DNA of 57,904 nt, taken from NCBI GenBank assembly GCA_004356105.1, contig SMYC01000159.1, positions 1 through 57,904 on the forward strand. The letters are read 5' to 3'. Every line of letters starts with the position of its first letter. The first letter of the stretch is position 1. The position numbers and the translations under genes were made by a program. The notes below the pieces were generated by a model. It was not told the origin of the DNA. It searched no databases and saw nothing but the letters and a program-made list of their open reading frames with translations. Origin of the DNA: Acidobacteriota bacterium. Its GTDB lineage: Bacteria; Acidobacteriota; Vicinamibacteria; Marinacidobacterales; SMYC01. Below, piece after piece: positions 1 to 9,502 of this stretch.

Positions 1-5
1 CCGGC

Positions 6-105
6 ATGGGCGAGCCGCGGGTGATCGTCAACGCCGACACTGTTGCTCGCTGGCATCGAGAGCGATTCCGGCGATACTGGGCGATGCTCTCGCGGCCCAT
101 GAGCT
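6..105 (+). pseudogene. Integrase/transposase catalytic-region remnant (partial)
   Basis: The first translated stretch contains TVARWHRERFRRYW, which resembles the conserved entry to the catalytic region of integrase-type transposases (pattern V-x-WHR-x-x-F-R-x-YW). After about 30 residues the similarity ends in this frame, and a short GRPR-like stretch follows in a neighbouring frame, as expected from decay. The contig edge truncates the 5' side. No terminal inverted repeats or complete transposase are visible. The motif is seen directly; the family call is inference from a short match. Positions 106-314 hold nothing else I can support. Confidence 0.4.
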
Positions 106-314
106 CGGCGAGGTCGACCGCGCCGAGAACGCCGTCCTTCTCATACCGCTTGAGTTCCGGGGCGAAGAAGGTCAAACTCCGCCGCCATGCTCCGCATTGT
201 CATCTTTCTTTTCGTCGTCGGGGCGCACCAGCCCGGAGTTCCCGCACCGATCAATAATGACGAACGACAGCTGACGCTCGACTCAGCATGCTTTGGTCGC
301 CCAAAGCGCTAGCA

Positions 315-671
315 TCACAGCGGAAGGAAGCACACTTGGTGTCGCCACTCCTCGGCCGTCGTCGCGGACCAGATGAGTACCAAGTCGTCGATGATGCGCC
401 CCACCGGATCGCTCTGGTGCACCATGAGCAGCCCCGCCATTGGGAGAGCATCTTCGACTCTGGTAAAGGCTGGGGCGGGCATGGTGTTCACGTCGTGAGA
501 GACGACGATGAGTTCTTCCCCGGCCGCATATTCCAGTATCTCGTGATCTGGACGTTTATCGAGGCCCACCTCCCGTACGCGAATCACTCGAATACTCGGC
601 TCGCGGCGGAGAACGCCATCGACGATGTGCTCGTTGAGATCGTGATCGGCCAGGAACTCAGGCCGACTCAT
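315..671 (-). CDS. DUF5615-type PIN-like protein (putative toxin component)
   Basis: A 118-aa protein that looks like the DUF5615 PIN-like family. It has an early acidic motif (EFLADHDLNEHIV, residues 5-17), a central strand followed by VSHD (about residue 57) and a C-terminal IWSA segment. PIN-like folds coordinate a metal through acidic residues and often act as RNases in toxin-antitoxin pairs. The start codon overlaps the stop of the upstream DUF433 gene (ATGA, 668-671), so the two are probably translationally coupled. The family is normally about 110-125 aa, so the gene appears complete. The toxin role is family knowledge, not shown by the sequence. Confidence 0.75.
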   Translation of the reverse strand: MSRPEFLADHDLNEHIVDGVLRREPSIRVIRVREVGLDKRPDHEILEYAAGEELIVVSHDVNTMPAPAFTRVEDALPMAGLLMVHQSDPVGRIIDDLVLIWSATTAEEWRHQVCFLPL

Positions 672-994
672 GATTCTCTGGAGACGTCCGCCTTCTGTAG
701 GGCTCGTAGCCGATCAACAACGGGACTCTGTCGTTCAACGCTCTTGCCTCGCCAATGATCCCACACCTTCCCTTGTTGCCGGAGGTACTCCTTCACCTCT
801 TCGGCATGCGAAAGGTAGTACGTGATCGCGCCGTAGACCTCTTCCAGGCTCAGAGCTGGATACTGCTGCTGAATGGTCTCCGCAGAGTGGCCCTCTTCGA
901 AACCGGCGACAATCGAGTCAAGCATCACCCGGCTGTCGCCTACACGTTTGACGCCATGCTCGTCGGCTCGGACGTAATCGTTCGGCTCGCTCAT
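668..994 (-). CDS. DUF433 domain protein (antitoxin-like partner)
   Basis: A 108-aa DUF433 protein. The segment SRVMLDSIVAGFEEGHSAET followed by QYPALSLEEVYGAITYYLSH is the typical short helical DNA-binding fold found in VapB45-like antitoxins. An upstream in-frame start at 1126 would add 44 residues with no family similarity, so I chose the ATG at 994. The stop overlaps the DUF5615 start in an ATGA, and the antitoxin-first order is usual for such modules. It probably represses its own operon and neutralises the PIN-like partner, but that is inferred from family and context. Confidence 0.75.
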   Translation of the reverse strand: MSEPNDYVRADEHGVKRVGDSRVMLDSIVAGFEEGHSAETIQQQYPALSLEEVYGAITYYLSHAEEVKEYLRQQGKVWDHWRGKSVERQSPVVDRLRALQKADVSRES

Positions 995-1166
995 GATACA
1001 GAGATGGTGCCACAAGGTAGGACGAGTTGCCAGCCCCGACGCGATCCTCGGGCAGGATTGGCATTCCGCGATCGGCACCGCGAGTCGCGCGAAGAACCCT
1101 CTTCTCGAATCGGAGGGTACTGTCAAGTTGACGCTGCGCGAGCAAGCCGGTGCCCTCGGAGGAGCT

Positions 1167-4100
1167 TCACTTCATCTTAGAGTAACGGGCGAGGGTGAGC
1201 AGTACCTCGCGTATCGTCGTCAGAATCTCGGGTGGCTCGCTTCCCTGAAGCTCGACACTCAAGCGTGGGTCGTCGCCATCGGGCCCTAGCCTGGCCCTCA
1301 ACCCCCGAAGCTCCTTGGTTGCTTGCACGAGGCTCAACGGGTCGATGGACGCCTTGGCACCGAGGCGGAAGACGAGCCCGCCGCGCTCACGGTCGATGCC
1401 CGCGAGGCCGAGCTCAGCGGCGAGCACCTGGAGCCGCGAATATTCGAAAAACTGGAGCACTTTCTCCGGCAGAGGTCCGAAGCGGTCCCGTGTCTCCTCT
1501 TGAAGCTTTTCGATGTCCTCACGATCGCTCGCCGAGGAGGTGCGTTTGTAGATGGACATCCTCTGATTCGTGTCCGTTATGAAATCTTCGGGAAGTCTCA
1601 GCTCGATCCGAAGGTTCAAGCTCGTCCGACCAGAGCCGGTGCGCACGTCCTCGCCCGAGAGCTCGCGCACGGCCTCGTCGAGCAGGCGACAGTAGAGATC
1701 GAAACCCACCGCGTCGATGTGGCCGTGTTGCTGGCCGCCGAGTATGTTGCCCGCGCCTCGAAGCTCGAGGTCGAGCGCGGCAATCCGGAAGCCCGCGCCG
1801 AGCTCGCTGAACTCGCGGATCGCAGCAAGCCTGCGTCTCGCGAGCGGGGTCAGATGGGAGTCCTCGGGAACGAGGAGGTAGGCATAGGCGCGACGGTTGG
1901 AGCGGCCCACGCGGCCCCGTAGCTGGTAGAGCTGCGAGAGACCGAAACGGTCCGCCCGGTTGACCATCAACGTGTTCACGAGCGGGATATCGAGACCGTT
2001 CTCGATGATGGTCGTGCTCACGAGAATATCGAATTCGTGACGGATGAAGCGAAGCATCACGCTTTCGAGCTCCGACTCTTTCATCTGGCCGTGGCCGACG
2101 ATGATGCGCGCTTCGGGCACGAGGCGGCTGAGATAGTTCGCCATCGAGTAAATCGAGCTCACACGGTTGTGAACATAGTAGACCTGGCCGCCGCGACCGA
2201 GCTCGTAGCGGATCGCTTCGGCGAGCACTTTGGCATCGAGGCGCGTAATATGAGTTTGGATAGCCATCCGGTCTTTGGGCGGCGTCTCGATCACCGAAAG
2301 GTCGCGGATGCCCGAGAGCGACATGTGAAGTGTCCGCGGGATCGGCGTCGCTGTCATCGTGAGGGAGTCCACGCCTTGACGCATCTTCTTGAGCTTCTCT
2401 TTGTGGGTGACACCGAAGCGCTGTTCCTCGTCAACGACGAGCAGTCCGAGGTCTCGGAACTGGACATCCTTCGAAAAGAGGCGATGGGTCCCGATCACGA
2501 TATCGACTTTACCCGCCCCAAGATCTTTGACGATTTGTTTCTGCTCGCGCTTTGTTTTGAAGCGCGAGAGCATCTCGATGCGCACGGGAAAGGGCGCAAA
2601 GCGTTCGCGAAACGTGTTCTGATGCTGGAACGCGAGCACCGTGGTCGGGACGAGCACGGCGACTTGTTTGCCGTCGGTGATGGCTTTGAACGCGGCCCGC
2701 ATCGCGACTTCGGTCTTTCCGTAGCCCACGTCGCCGCAGATGAGGCGGTCCATCGGCGACGGTCTCTCCATGTCGCGCTTCACGTCGTCGATCGCCTGGC
2801 GCTGATCCGGTGTTTCCTCGAACTCGAAGAGCGCTTCGAACTCGCTCATCCACGCGCTGTCGGGAGAAAAGCTGTGCCCCGGGGACGCGCGGCGCTCGGC
2901 GTAAAGCTTCAAGAGCTCCTGCGCCATGTCGCGCATGGACTTTTTGACCCGCTTTTGAACGCGCTCCCACCCGGTACCCCCGAGCCGGTCGAGCTTGGGG
3001 GTAGCGCTCTCAGCACTCGAGTACTTCTCGATATAGTCGAGGCGGTCGACGGGCACGTAGAGCTTGTCCCGCCCGACATATTCGACCACGACGAACTCGT
3101 TCGGAGCGCCTGGATCGAGCTGCTTCAGGCCCGCAAAAACTCCAATCCCGTGCTCGATATGCACGACATAGTCTCCGATTTTGAGGTCGCGGAAATCGGT
3201 GAGAAAGCGCCTCAGTTTGGCCGTTTTCCGTCGCGACGGCCGAGGGGGCTCCGCGAACAGATCGCTCGCCGTGAAGACGGTCAGCGAGAGTTCGGGCACC
3301 GAGAAGCTCTGTGAAAGATGGCCGCGCTCGAGGACGATACGCCCTTCCTCGTTGGCGTTGCCGTCCCGACTCGCTCGTCCCGCCGTCTGGCCGGCCTCCG
3401 ACAATATCTCGATGCAGCGATCGGCCATCCCTTCGCTCGCAACAAAAAGGCGTAGGCGCTCACCCTTTTTGGCGCGGCGCTCGATCTCTCGAACGAGCTC
3501 CGGGACGCGACCACGGTGCGACGGAAGAATCGTTGTCGACAAGTGGCGCGTCTCCTCACCGAGAAGACCCAACTCTTGAAGAGCCATCGCCCGTTCGTCG
3601 AAGACGTCTCCGAGCGAGCGGAGGTCCATGAGCAAACGGGACGGTTCGGCGTAGCGCGAGACATCCTCTTCCGCGTCGCCGTAGCTAGCGAGCACACGCT
3701 CCCATTCGACCTCGGCGGCGCGCAGAACCTCGGCCGGCTCATCGACAATGAGAAGGCCCGTGTCGAGATAGTCGAAAAGGCTTGCTTGAAAATCGTCGAG
3801 CCGCGGAAGGACGGATCCCATCCCCCCCGAGCTGAGCAGGTCCATGACCTCGAGCGAGGCCACTTGCTCGAAGATCTCAGTCTGAGCGATGGGCCACTCG
3901 TTGGCCGGTTGGAGCTCGACCTCGGGAATCGTCTCGGTCGTCCGCTGCGTCTGAGGGTCGAAAGCGCGTATCTCCTCGAGATCATCACCGACGAACTCTA
4001 GCCGCACGGGTGCCAAACGGCCCGGAGGGAAGATGTCCAGGATGCCACCGCGGCGGGCGAAATCGCCCGGCGTCGTGACGGGGTCCTCGTGACGAAAGCC

Positions 4101-4571
4101 GAACGCGACGAGGTAGCGCTCGAGCTCGCCCGGGTCGAAGCTGTCGCCCGTAGCGAGCCGCCGAACGCCGCGCACGAGGAGCTCTGGCCGGACCGTACGG
4201 TACAAGAGGGCGGCTGCGGTGGCCACAACAACAACGTTCTCGTCCCGCGCGAGGGCCACGAGAGCCCGAACGCGCGCTGAGACGACATCGAGATGCGGCG
4301 ACAGGCCGCGATAGGGGTCGAGCGCAAAGGCGGGAAATGGGAGCACGCTGCGCGCGACATCGAGCGCCCCGAAAAACGCCTCCAGGTCGGACACCGCGGG
4401 CGTGAGGCGTTTCTCGTCTGGGACGACCACGAGCGCCGGACCCTCGCGGCTCTTTATGAGCTCGGCCTGCACCAGCGACCGCGCGGGCCCCATCACTCCG
4501 GAGATGCGTGCCGGGGGGGCGATCGCGCCGAGCGAAAGCTCGGAAACGAGCCGCGCGAAAGAAGTACTCAC
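1167..4571 (-). CDS. mfd: Transcription-repair coupling factor Mfd
   Basis: A complete 1134-aa Mfd, the ATP-driven translocase that removes RNA polymerase stalled at lesions and recruits UvrA. In order: a UvrB-like N-terminal module; the RNA polymerase interaction/CarD-like domain ([15 protein letters not shown]); the RecG-like motor with Walker [11 protein letters not shown] near residue 612 and DEEQ near 714; the helicase C lobe with the Q-LRGRVGRS motif; and the C-terminal TRCF domain ([11 protein letters not shown] onward). It starts with GTG at 4571, overlapping the stop of the heptose adenylyltransferase gene (GTGA), so translation is likely coupled to an envelope-polysaccharide operon. 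Length matches the family. Confidence 0.97.
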   Translation of the reverse strand: MSTSFARLVSELSLGAIAPPARISGVMGPARSLVQAELIKSREGPALVVVPDEKRLTPAVSDLEAFFGALDVARSVLPFPAFALDPYRGLSPHLDVVSARVRALVALARDENVVVVATAAALLYRTVRPELLVRGVRRLATGDSFDPGELERYLVAFGFRHEDPVTTPGDFARRGGILDIFPPGRLAPVRLEFVGDDLEEIRAFDPQTQRTTETIPEVELQPANEWPIAQTEIFEQVASLEVMDLLSSGGMGSVLPRLDDFQASLFDYLDTGLLIVDEPAEVLRAAEVEWERVLASYGDAEEDVSRYAEPSRLLMDLRSLGDVFDERAMALQELGLLGEETRHLSTTILPSHRGRVPELVREIERRAKKGERLRLFVASEGMADRCIEILSEAGQTAGRASRDGNANEEGRIVLERGHLSQSFSVPELSLTVFTASDLFAEPPRPSRRKTAKLRRFLTDFRDLKIGDYVVHIEHGIGVFAGLKQLDPGAPNEFVVVEYVGRDKLYVPVDRLDYIEKYSSAESATPKLDRLGGTGWERVQKRVKKSMRDMAQELLKLYAERRASPGHSFSPDSAWMSEFEALFEFEETPDQRQAIDDVKRDMERPSPMDRLICGDVGYGKTEVAMRAAFKAITDGKQVAVLVPTTVLAFQHQNTFRERFAPFPVRIEMLSRFKTKREQKQIVKDLGAGKVDIVIGTHRLFSKDVQFRDLGLLVVDEEQRFGVTHKEKLKKMRQGVDSLTMTATPIPRTLHMSLSGIRDLSVIETPPKDRMAIQTHITRLDAKVLAEAIRYELGRGGQVYYVHNRVSSIYSMANYLSRLVPEARIIVGHGQMKESELESVMLRFIRHEFDILVSTTIIENGLDIPLVNTLMVNRADRFGLSQLYQLRGRVGRSNRRAYAYLLVPEDSHLTPLARRRLAAIREFSELGAGFRIAALDLELRGAGNILGGQQHGHIDAVGFDLYCRLLDEAVRELSGEDVRTGSGRTSLNLRIELRLPEDFITDTNQRMSIYKRTSSASDREDIEKLQEETRDRFGPLPEKVLQFFEYSRLQVLAAELGLAGIDRERGGLVFRLGAKASIDPLSLVQATKELRGLRARLGPDGDDPRLSVELQGSEPPEILTTIREVLLTLARYSKMK

Positions 4572-5059
4572 GCCTTCCTGCCAAGACGGCGGACGATACG
4601 CTCGATCAAATCAGTGGTCGAGAATCCGGGAGCGAAAGGCAGCGAGAGCACCCGCCCGCCTGCGGCTTCGACGGTCTCACGACCAACGATTTTGTCCGGA
4701 GCCCAATCGCCGCCCTTGACGAGGACGTCAGGTACGATCGCCTCGATGATGACCGCGGGCGTTTCCTCGTCGAAAGGCACGACGTAGTCGACGGTGGCGA
4801 GCGCCGCCAAGACTTCCATGCGCTCGTCGAGTGGTGCGAGCGGTCGCGCTTCGCCTTTAAGCTTCGCGACGGTCGCGTCGGCATTGACCGCCACCACGAG
4901 ACGATCGCCGCACGCGCGCGCCTCGCTCAAATAGCGCACGTGACCCGGATGGAGGATGTCGAAACAGCCATTGGTAAAAACGAGGGTCTGGCCGCCGGCG
5001 CGCAATCTCTCTCGCTCAGCGAGCATCTCGGCTCGTCCGAGGATCTTCCCGACACTCAT
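4568..5059 (-). CDS. rfaE2: D-glycero-beta-D-manno-heptose 1-phosphate adenylyltransferase
   Basis: A 163-aa stand-alone cytidylyltransferase-fold enzyme that adenylylates heptose 1-phosphate on the route to ADP-heptose for LPS or other heptose glycans. It shows the nucleotidyltransferase signature [16 protein letters not shown] (residues 28-43, HxGH type), then VAVNAD and a late VKGGDW segment typical of RfaE domain II. A longer reading frame extends to 5338 but lies inside the ABC ATPase gene, so I chose the ATG at 5059, which overlaps that gene's stop in an ATGA. No RfaE1 kinase domain is fused here; the kinase must be elsewhere or absent. Confidence 0.9.
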   Translation of the reverse strand: MSVGKILGRAEMLAERERLRAGGQTLVFTNGCFDILHPGHVRYLSEARACGDRLVVAVNADATVAKLKGEARPLAPLDERMEVLAALATVDYVVPFDEETPAVIIEAIVPDVLVKGGDWAPDKIVGRETVEAAGGRVLSLPFAPGFSTTDLIERIVRRLGRKA

Positions 5060-6390
5060 GACGTCGATTTCGGCGGCTTCAGGACGATATTGGACGAGAA
5101 CTCCCATCTGTGCGCCGGACGATAGATGCCCACATCCTTGATCTTCGACTGCACCCGAAACTGATGGAGAGCTCGGTGGTAGTCGAAAGGATAGCCGTCG
5201 CGCTGATGGGCGGCGACGTCGAGAAAATACGTCCCTTCGATGAGTCGAAGGTTCGGGATAACGAAGCGCACTTCGCCTTCGCCGGAAAACTTCACCGGGG
5301 TGAACTGCTCGAGATGGGTGTTCGTTCCGTAGCAGCACATCCCGTCCGCGTTGAAGATCGCGACACCAAAGACGAAATCATGGATCGTCCCCGTGCTCTT
5401 GACTTTCAGCCGGACGGTCACCGGGTCGCCGGTCGTGAAGACGTGCCTGGCCGTCCCGTCCGCGCCATGGAGCGTCACCTCCTGAACCTCGACTTCTCGC
5501 GATCCCCAGCGGCCTTTCTTGCGCGCGAAAGCCGATGTCGGCTCGATTTCGCTCTCCCGCTCGTCATGCTCGGCCGCGGATTTGGGAGATTCAAACTCGG
5601 TGACGGCTTTCTCTTCCTCCGCGACGAGAGCGTTTTCTTCGTGGTGGGTGACTCGAGCGAGATAAGCATCGACCACTTTCTTCGGGTCACCACGCAGTTG
5701 CACGCGCGAATGGTCAATCCAAAGCGCCTCGTCCGCCATCTTCTCGACCAAGCCGAGGCTGTGGGTGACGAGAATGATGGTCTTCCCGCGACGGCGAAAC
5801 TCGGCGATCTTATCGAGGCATTTATGGACGAAGGCCTCGTCACCCACGGCGAGGACTTCATCGATGAGCAAAACATCGGGGTCGACGTGGATGGCGACCG
5901 CAAAACCGAGCCGCATATACATGCCCGACGAATATGTCTTGACGGGCGCGTCGATGAACTCCTCGAGCTCGGCGAAGTCCACGATGTCGTCGAAGCGATC
6001 GCGGATCTCTTTTTTCGTCAGGCCGAGCATGATGCCGTTGATGAATATGTTCTCGCGCCCGGTGATCTCGGGGTGAAAACCAGCCCCGAGCTCGATGAGC
6101 GCCGAGATACGGCCCTTGACGGCCACCGTGCCCGCGCTCGGTTTAGCGATGCCCGCGATACATTTGAGCAGCGTGCTCTTCCCCGAGCCGTTTCTTCCGA
6201 TGATGGCAAACGTCGTTCCTTCGCGGACGTTGAAGGTGATGTCGTTCAGCGCTTCGAAGCGCTCGTCGGGTCGAAGCTCGGCGAGCAAGTTTCCGCCGAG
6301 AAGCGCGCTCTTGAGCGTACGAAATTGCTTCCGGTGGCTGTAGCGCTGGTAGATTTTGGTCACGTCCGAAACTTGAATCGCTATCCCCAT
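5056..6390 (-). CDS. Polysaccharide ABC exporter ATPase with Wzt-type C-terminal domain
   Basis: A 444-aa cytoplasmic ATPase subunit of an O-antigen/teichoic-type polysaccharide exporter. It has Walker [13 protein letters not shown], signature [11 protein letters not shown], Walker [14 protein letters not shown] and an H-loop LVTHS. After a charged linker (roughly residues 250-300) comes a beta-sandwich domain with [12 protein letters not shown], like the Wzt C-terminal carbohydrate-binding domain that reads the glycan cap. I chose the ATG at 6390 because it shares one base with the permease stop (TAATG); upstream in-frame sequence is permease coding. It forms an export complex with the preceding gene. 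Confidence 0.9.
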   Translation of the reverse strand: MGIAIQVSDVTKIYQRYSHRKQFRTLKSALLGGNLLAELRPDERFEALNDITFNVREGTTFAIIGRNGSGKSTLLKCIAGIAKPSAGTVAVKGRISALIELGAGFHPEITGRENIFINGIMLGLTKKEIRDRFDDIVDFAELEEFIDAPVKTYSSGMYMRLGFAVAIHVDPDVLLIDEVLAVGDEAFVHKCLDKIAEFRRRGKTIILVTHSLGLVEKMADEALWIDHSRVQLRGDPKKVVDAYLARVTHHEENALVAEEEKAVTEFESPKSAAEHDERESEIEPTSAFARKKGRWGSREVEVQEVTLHGADGTARHVFTTGDPVTVRLKVKSTGTIHDFVFGVAIFNADGMCCYGTNTHLEQFTPVKFSGEGEVRFVIPNLRLIEGTYFLDVAAHQRDGYPFDYHRALHQFRVQSKIKDVGIYRPAHRWEFSSNIVLKPPKSTS

Positions 6391-7175
6391 TACACTTCTT
6401 CCGCGAAAGTCTCCCGCAGGCGGTCGAAGAAATAGTAGCCCACGAGGAAGGTGACCAAGGATGCCGGAATCATTATCAAGAGCCACGGCCAGTGGCCCAT
6501 CTCCCCGGTGAATAGGATCTGCTGGTAGCCGACGAGGATGTGGGTCATCGGGTTGTAGTTGAGATAGCGCTGAATCGAGGGCGCGATCGTCAGATAGGAA
6601 TAGATCACGGGGCTCGCGAAGAACCAGAGCATCATCAAGTTTCCAATGATGTTCTGGACGTCACGGAAATGGACCGCGAGTGCCGACACGAAAAAGCAGA
6701 TCCCCAGAGTCAGAAAGAGCTGCAAGACGACGATCGCAGGAAAATAGACAAGGGTCGTCTGGACCTTCCCGTAATAGATGAGAAAGGCAAAGAGGATCGG
6801 GAGCCCGAGGAAGAAGTGCACGAGGTTGCTGAGAACGACGACGATCGGCAGCACTTCGGCGGGAAACAGGATCTTCTTGATGAGGTTGCCGCTCGAGATC
6901 AAGATGGCCGAGGACTCCATAACCGAAGAACTGAACCACGTCCACGGAAGAATCCCCGTGAACAAGAAGAGGGCGTAGGGAGACATCCCCATCGAGCCTC
7001 GGGTGGGCATGATGTAGCTGAAAACGAACCAGTAAATTGCGAGCTGAAGGAGCGGGTTGATGAACGACCACAAAAATCCGAGCACCGAGCCCCGATAGCG
7101 TGCTTTCAGCTCCCGCTCGACGAGGCTCTGGATGAGCACACGATAGCGGAAGAGCGTTAAGAGATTCTTGAACAA
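6390..7175 (-). CDS. Polysaccharide ABC exporter permease (Wzm/TagG-like)
   Basis: A 261-aa integral membrane protein of the ABC-2 polysaccharide export type. It has about six membrane segments, an amphipathic N-terminus with VERELKARYRGSVLGFLW (the classic interface-helix motif of this family), and the central GILPWTWFSSSV and NLVHFFLGLPI segments. It pairs with the ATPase that begins on its last base. Together they would move an undecaprenyl-linked glycan across the inner membrane before ligation. The 37-bp gap to the disrupted peptidase gene upstream leaves room for little more than a weak promoter, so transcription may begin further upstream. Confidence 0.92.
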   Translation of the reverse strand: MFKNLLTLFRYRVLIQSLVERELKARYRGSVLGFLWSFINPLLQLAIYWFVFSYIMPTRGSMGMSPYALFLFTGILPWTWFSSSVMESSAILISSGNLIKKILFPAEVLPIVVVLSNLVHFFLGLPILFAFLIYYGKVQTTLVYFPAIVVLQLFLTLGICFFVSALAVHFRDVQNIIGNLMMLWFFASPVIYSYLTIAPSIQRYLNYNPMTHILVGYQQILFTGEMGHWPWLLIMIPASLVTFLVGYYFFDRLRETFAEEV

Positions 7176-7212
7176 AGGACTTCGAGAGCTCTGTGATCGA
7201 CGAGAGGGTAGT

Positions 7213-8993
7213 TTACCACCCTATGGGATGCCCTTCATTCTGGGTGTCGAGCCAGGCCTTCAAAGGCGCAAAAAAGTCGAGGATGGCGGTCGCGTCCATC
7301 TCCGACTCTCCCGTCATGGCCTCGAGCGCTTCCGGCCACGGCCGGGACAAGCCCATTTCGAGCATCGCGTTCAGGCGCGCGCCGGCTTCCTCGTTGCCGT
7401 AAATCGTGCAACGATTCAGTGGGCCTTCGTAGCCCGCGACCTCGCAGAGCGCGCGGTGGAACTGGAACTGCAGGATACGGGCAATGAAGTAGCGTGAATA
7501 AGGAACGCTCGCCGGCACGTGATATTTGGCGCCGGGATCGAAATCCGCCTCGCTCCGCGCCACGGGAGCGGCGACGCCTTGATATTTCTCGCGCAGCTCC
7601 CACCACGCCTGGTTGTAACGCTCGGGCGGCACTTCTCCGGAAAAGACTTGCCAGCGCCATTGATCGACGAGCAGCCCAAAAGGTAAGAAGGCGACTTTGT
7701 CGAGCGCCATCGCAAGGAGCAGGCCGATATCCTTCGACATGTCCGGCTCTTCATCGATGAGCCCGAGCTCTTTCAAGTAAGCGGGCGTGATCGAGAGAGC
7801 CAGCGTGTCGCCGATGGCCTCGTGAAAGCCGTCATTGGCGCTGTTGCGGTAGAGGGGAGACAGGTCTTTATAGGCGCGCTGGTAGAAATTGTGCCCGAGC
7901 TCGTCGTGAAGTCCTCGGCATTAATATTGATACACATCTTGATGCGAAGGTCTTCGGCATCATCGAGATTCCAGGCGCTCGCGTGGCACACGACGTCGCG
8001 GTCTCGCGGCTGCACGAAGAGCGAGCGCGTCCAAAATGTCTCGGGCAGAGGCTCGAAGCCGAGCGAGAGAAAGAACCGCTCGCCGTAGCGCACCATCTCG
8101 AGCTCGTCGAGTCTTTTTTCGACCAGCCGTTTGGTGAGGTCGTATCCCGGGTCCGCGTCAGGGGGCGCCACGAGGTCATAGACATTGCTCCATGACTGAG
8201 CCCACATGTTCCCGAGCAAATGCGCGGGGATGTGACCGTTCTCGGGAACGAGCTCGGCGCCGTAAGTCTCGCGCAGGCGCGTGCGCACATAAGCGTGAAG
8301 CGAGACATAGAGCGGTCGCACTTGCTCCCACAAGCGGTCGAGCTCCGCCGCGAAAGCGTCCGCCGGCATATCGTATTTCGAGCGCCACATCGTGCCTAGG
8401 TCGTCGAAGCCGAGGTCACGTGCTCCTTTGTTTCCGAGCTCGGCATAACGGATGAACTCCTCGCGCATCGGCGCGGAGACCGTGCGCCACCCTCGCCAAA
8501 CTTCGAGGAGATGATTCGCGTCGCGGCTCTCTGCGATCATGGCGCTCATCTTCTGAAGGTCCCAGCACTCGTCCTGGTCGGGGCAGTACTTGCCGGCGCC
8601 GTAGGTGCTCTCCATCGACGTCTCGATGCGCGCCAGCTCGGCCGTCTCTTCCGGGTTCGACGGTGCGGGGACGGTCAAAGCGAGGCGGAGCAGAAGCAGC
8701 TTTCGGCTCAAATCCTCGGAGAGCTCGACGCCTTGGAACCGCACCGCTTCCTGGGCGAGCTGTACCGCGAGGGCGGTGGCTTTCTCGCTCGCCTTCGACG
8801 CCAAGATCTGAGTGTCCTCCGTGATGTAGGTCGACTGCACCCAGCTCGCCCGCGCCGAGTCCTCCCAAACAGCGAGGAGCTCCTTTTCGGCACGCTTGAT
8901 AAACGCGGCCGCTTCGGCCTCGCTAGTGGTCGGCTGAGCGAGGACAGGCGTCGCAGCCAACGCAACGACGATCAACACCAAGCAGCGAACCAT
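7213..8993 (-). pseudogene. Peptidase M2 (angiotensin-converting-enzyme family), frame-disrupted
   Basis: Two adjoining reading frames make one M2 zinc dipeptidyl carboxypeptidase of about 595 aa with an N-terminal signal peptide (MVRCLVLIVVALAATPVLAQ). The first frame is good from 8993 to about 7908 and ends in INAEDFTT. The second resumes at about 7902 with [14 protein letters not shown] and continues through [10 protein letters not shown] to HPIGW at the stop. The join falls inside the expected HHELGH metal site. Compared with the family pattern FTTxHHELGH about 10 nt are missing, so both the frame and the first zinc histidine are lost. This is either a real null allele or an assembly error; a single homopolymer slip would not explain it. 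Confidence 0.85.
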
Positions 8994-9039
8994 TCCTACC
9001 TCCAGAACGCCTAGTCTAACAAACAGTCGATGACCATCA

Positions 9040-9243
9040 ATGACACGATTGGACCCGGCTCAGGCGGACGAGGAGTATTCAAGGATGTACGCGCACATGC
9101 TTCTCGCCGTTCTCGCGACAACACAGCTTCCCGGAGCCTACACACATCCTCTCATCGAAGGCGGACGCGTCACTTTCCTCGTCGAGGCGCGGAACGGAGT
9201 GACGCCCATGCTCTTGGGCGACTTCAACGGGTGGGGTCGTCCG
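9040..9243 (+). pseudogene. 5' fragment of a secreted esterase/CBM48-like gene
   Basis: The translation begins with a signal-like stretch (MLLAVLATTQLPGAYTHPL) and continues through GGRVTFLVEARNGVTP to LLGDFNGW, the hallmark strand of glycogen-binding (CBM48-type) modules found at the N-terminus of some secreted esterases. After GDFNGWG, at about 9243, similarity stops abruptly and the following sequence matches a different protein on the other strand. The gene is therefore an N-terminal stub of about 65 codons. It lies divergent to the M2 peptidase gene, so the 8994-9039 gap may still carry promoters. Confidence 0.55.
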
Positions 9244-9363
9244 GGTAAAGGCCTTTGGAAATTGCAGGTTCTGGCTTTCAGTCAGGCGCTCCACCGCGCC
9301 CGTGCCGTCGGACGCTCTCCAGTACAGATTGGATGTTCCGTCACGGTCAGGGGAAGATGTGAT
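9244..9363 (-). pseudogene. Fragment of a PD40/TolB-type beta-propeller (kinase-associated)
   Basis: Read on the minus strand, this stretch encodes DGTSNLYWRASDGTGAVERL followed by TESQNLQFPKAFT. That is a single blade of the WD40-like PD40 repeat seen in TolB-like sensor regions of acidobacterial Ser/Thr kinases. No start, kinase domain or further blades are present. It abuts the CBM48-like stub at about 9243 in opposite orientation, so the seam marks a past rearrangement. The blade similarity is seen directly; the parent gene type is inferred. No gene can be supported in 9364-9502. Confidence 0.55.
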
Positions 9364-9502
9364 TGGGGATTGAGTCGAGGAGGTGGACCGGGGGCACTGT
9401 TGGCCACCTTGTAAGCCTGCGTGGAATACCTGTATCCTGCGTCTGGTGGACAATGGGCGGAAACGTACTGGCTGCCGAAAATAGGCCGGACCGAGCTCAA
9501 AC

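Noticed and set aside
2037-3314. 425-codon plus-strand frame inside mfd
   Set aside because: It lies wholly opposite conserved Mfd motor motifs and has no recognisable fold.
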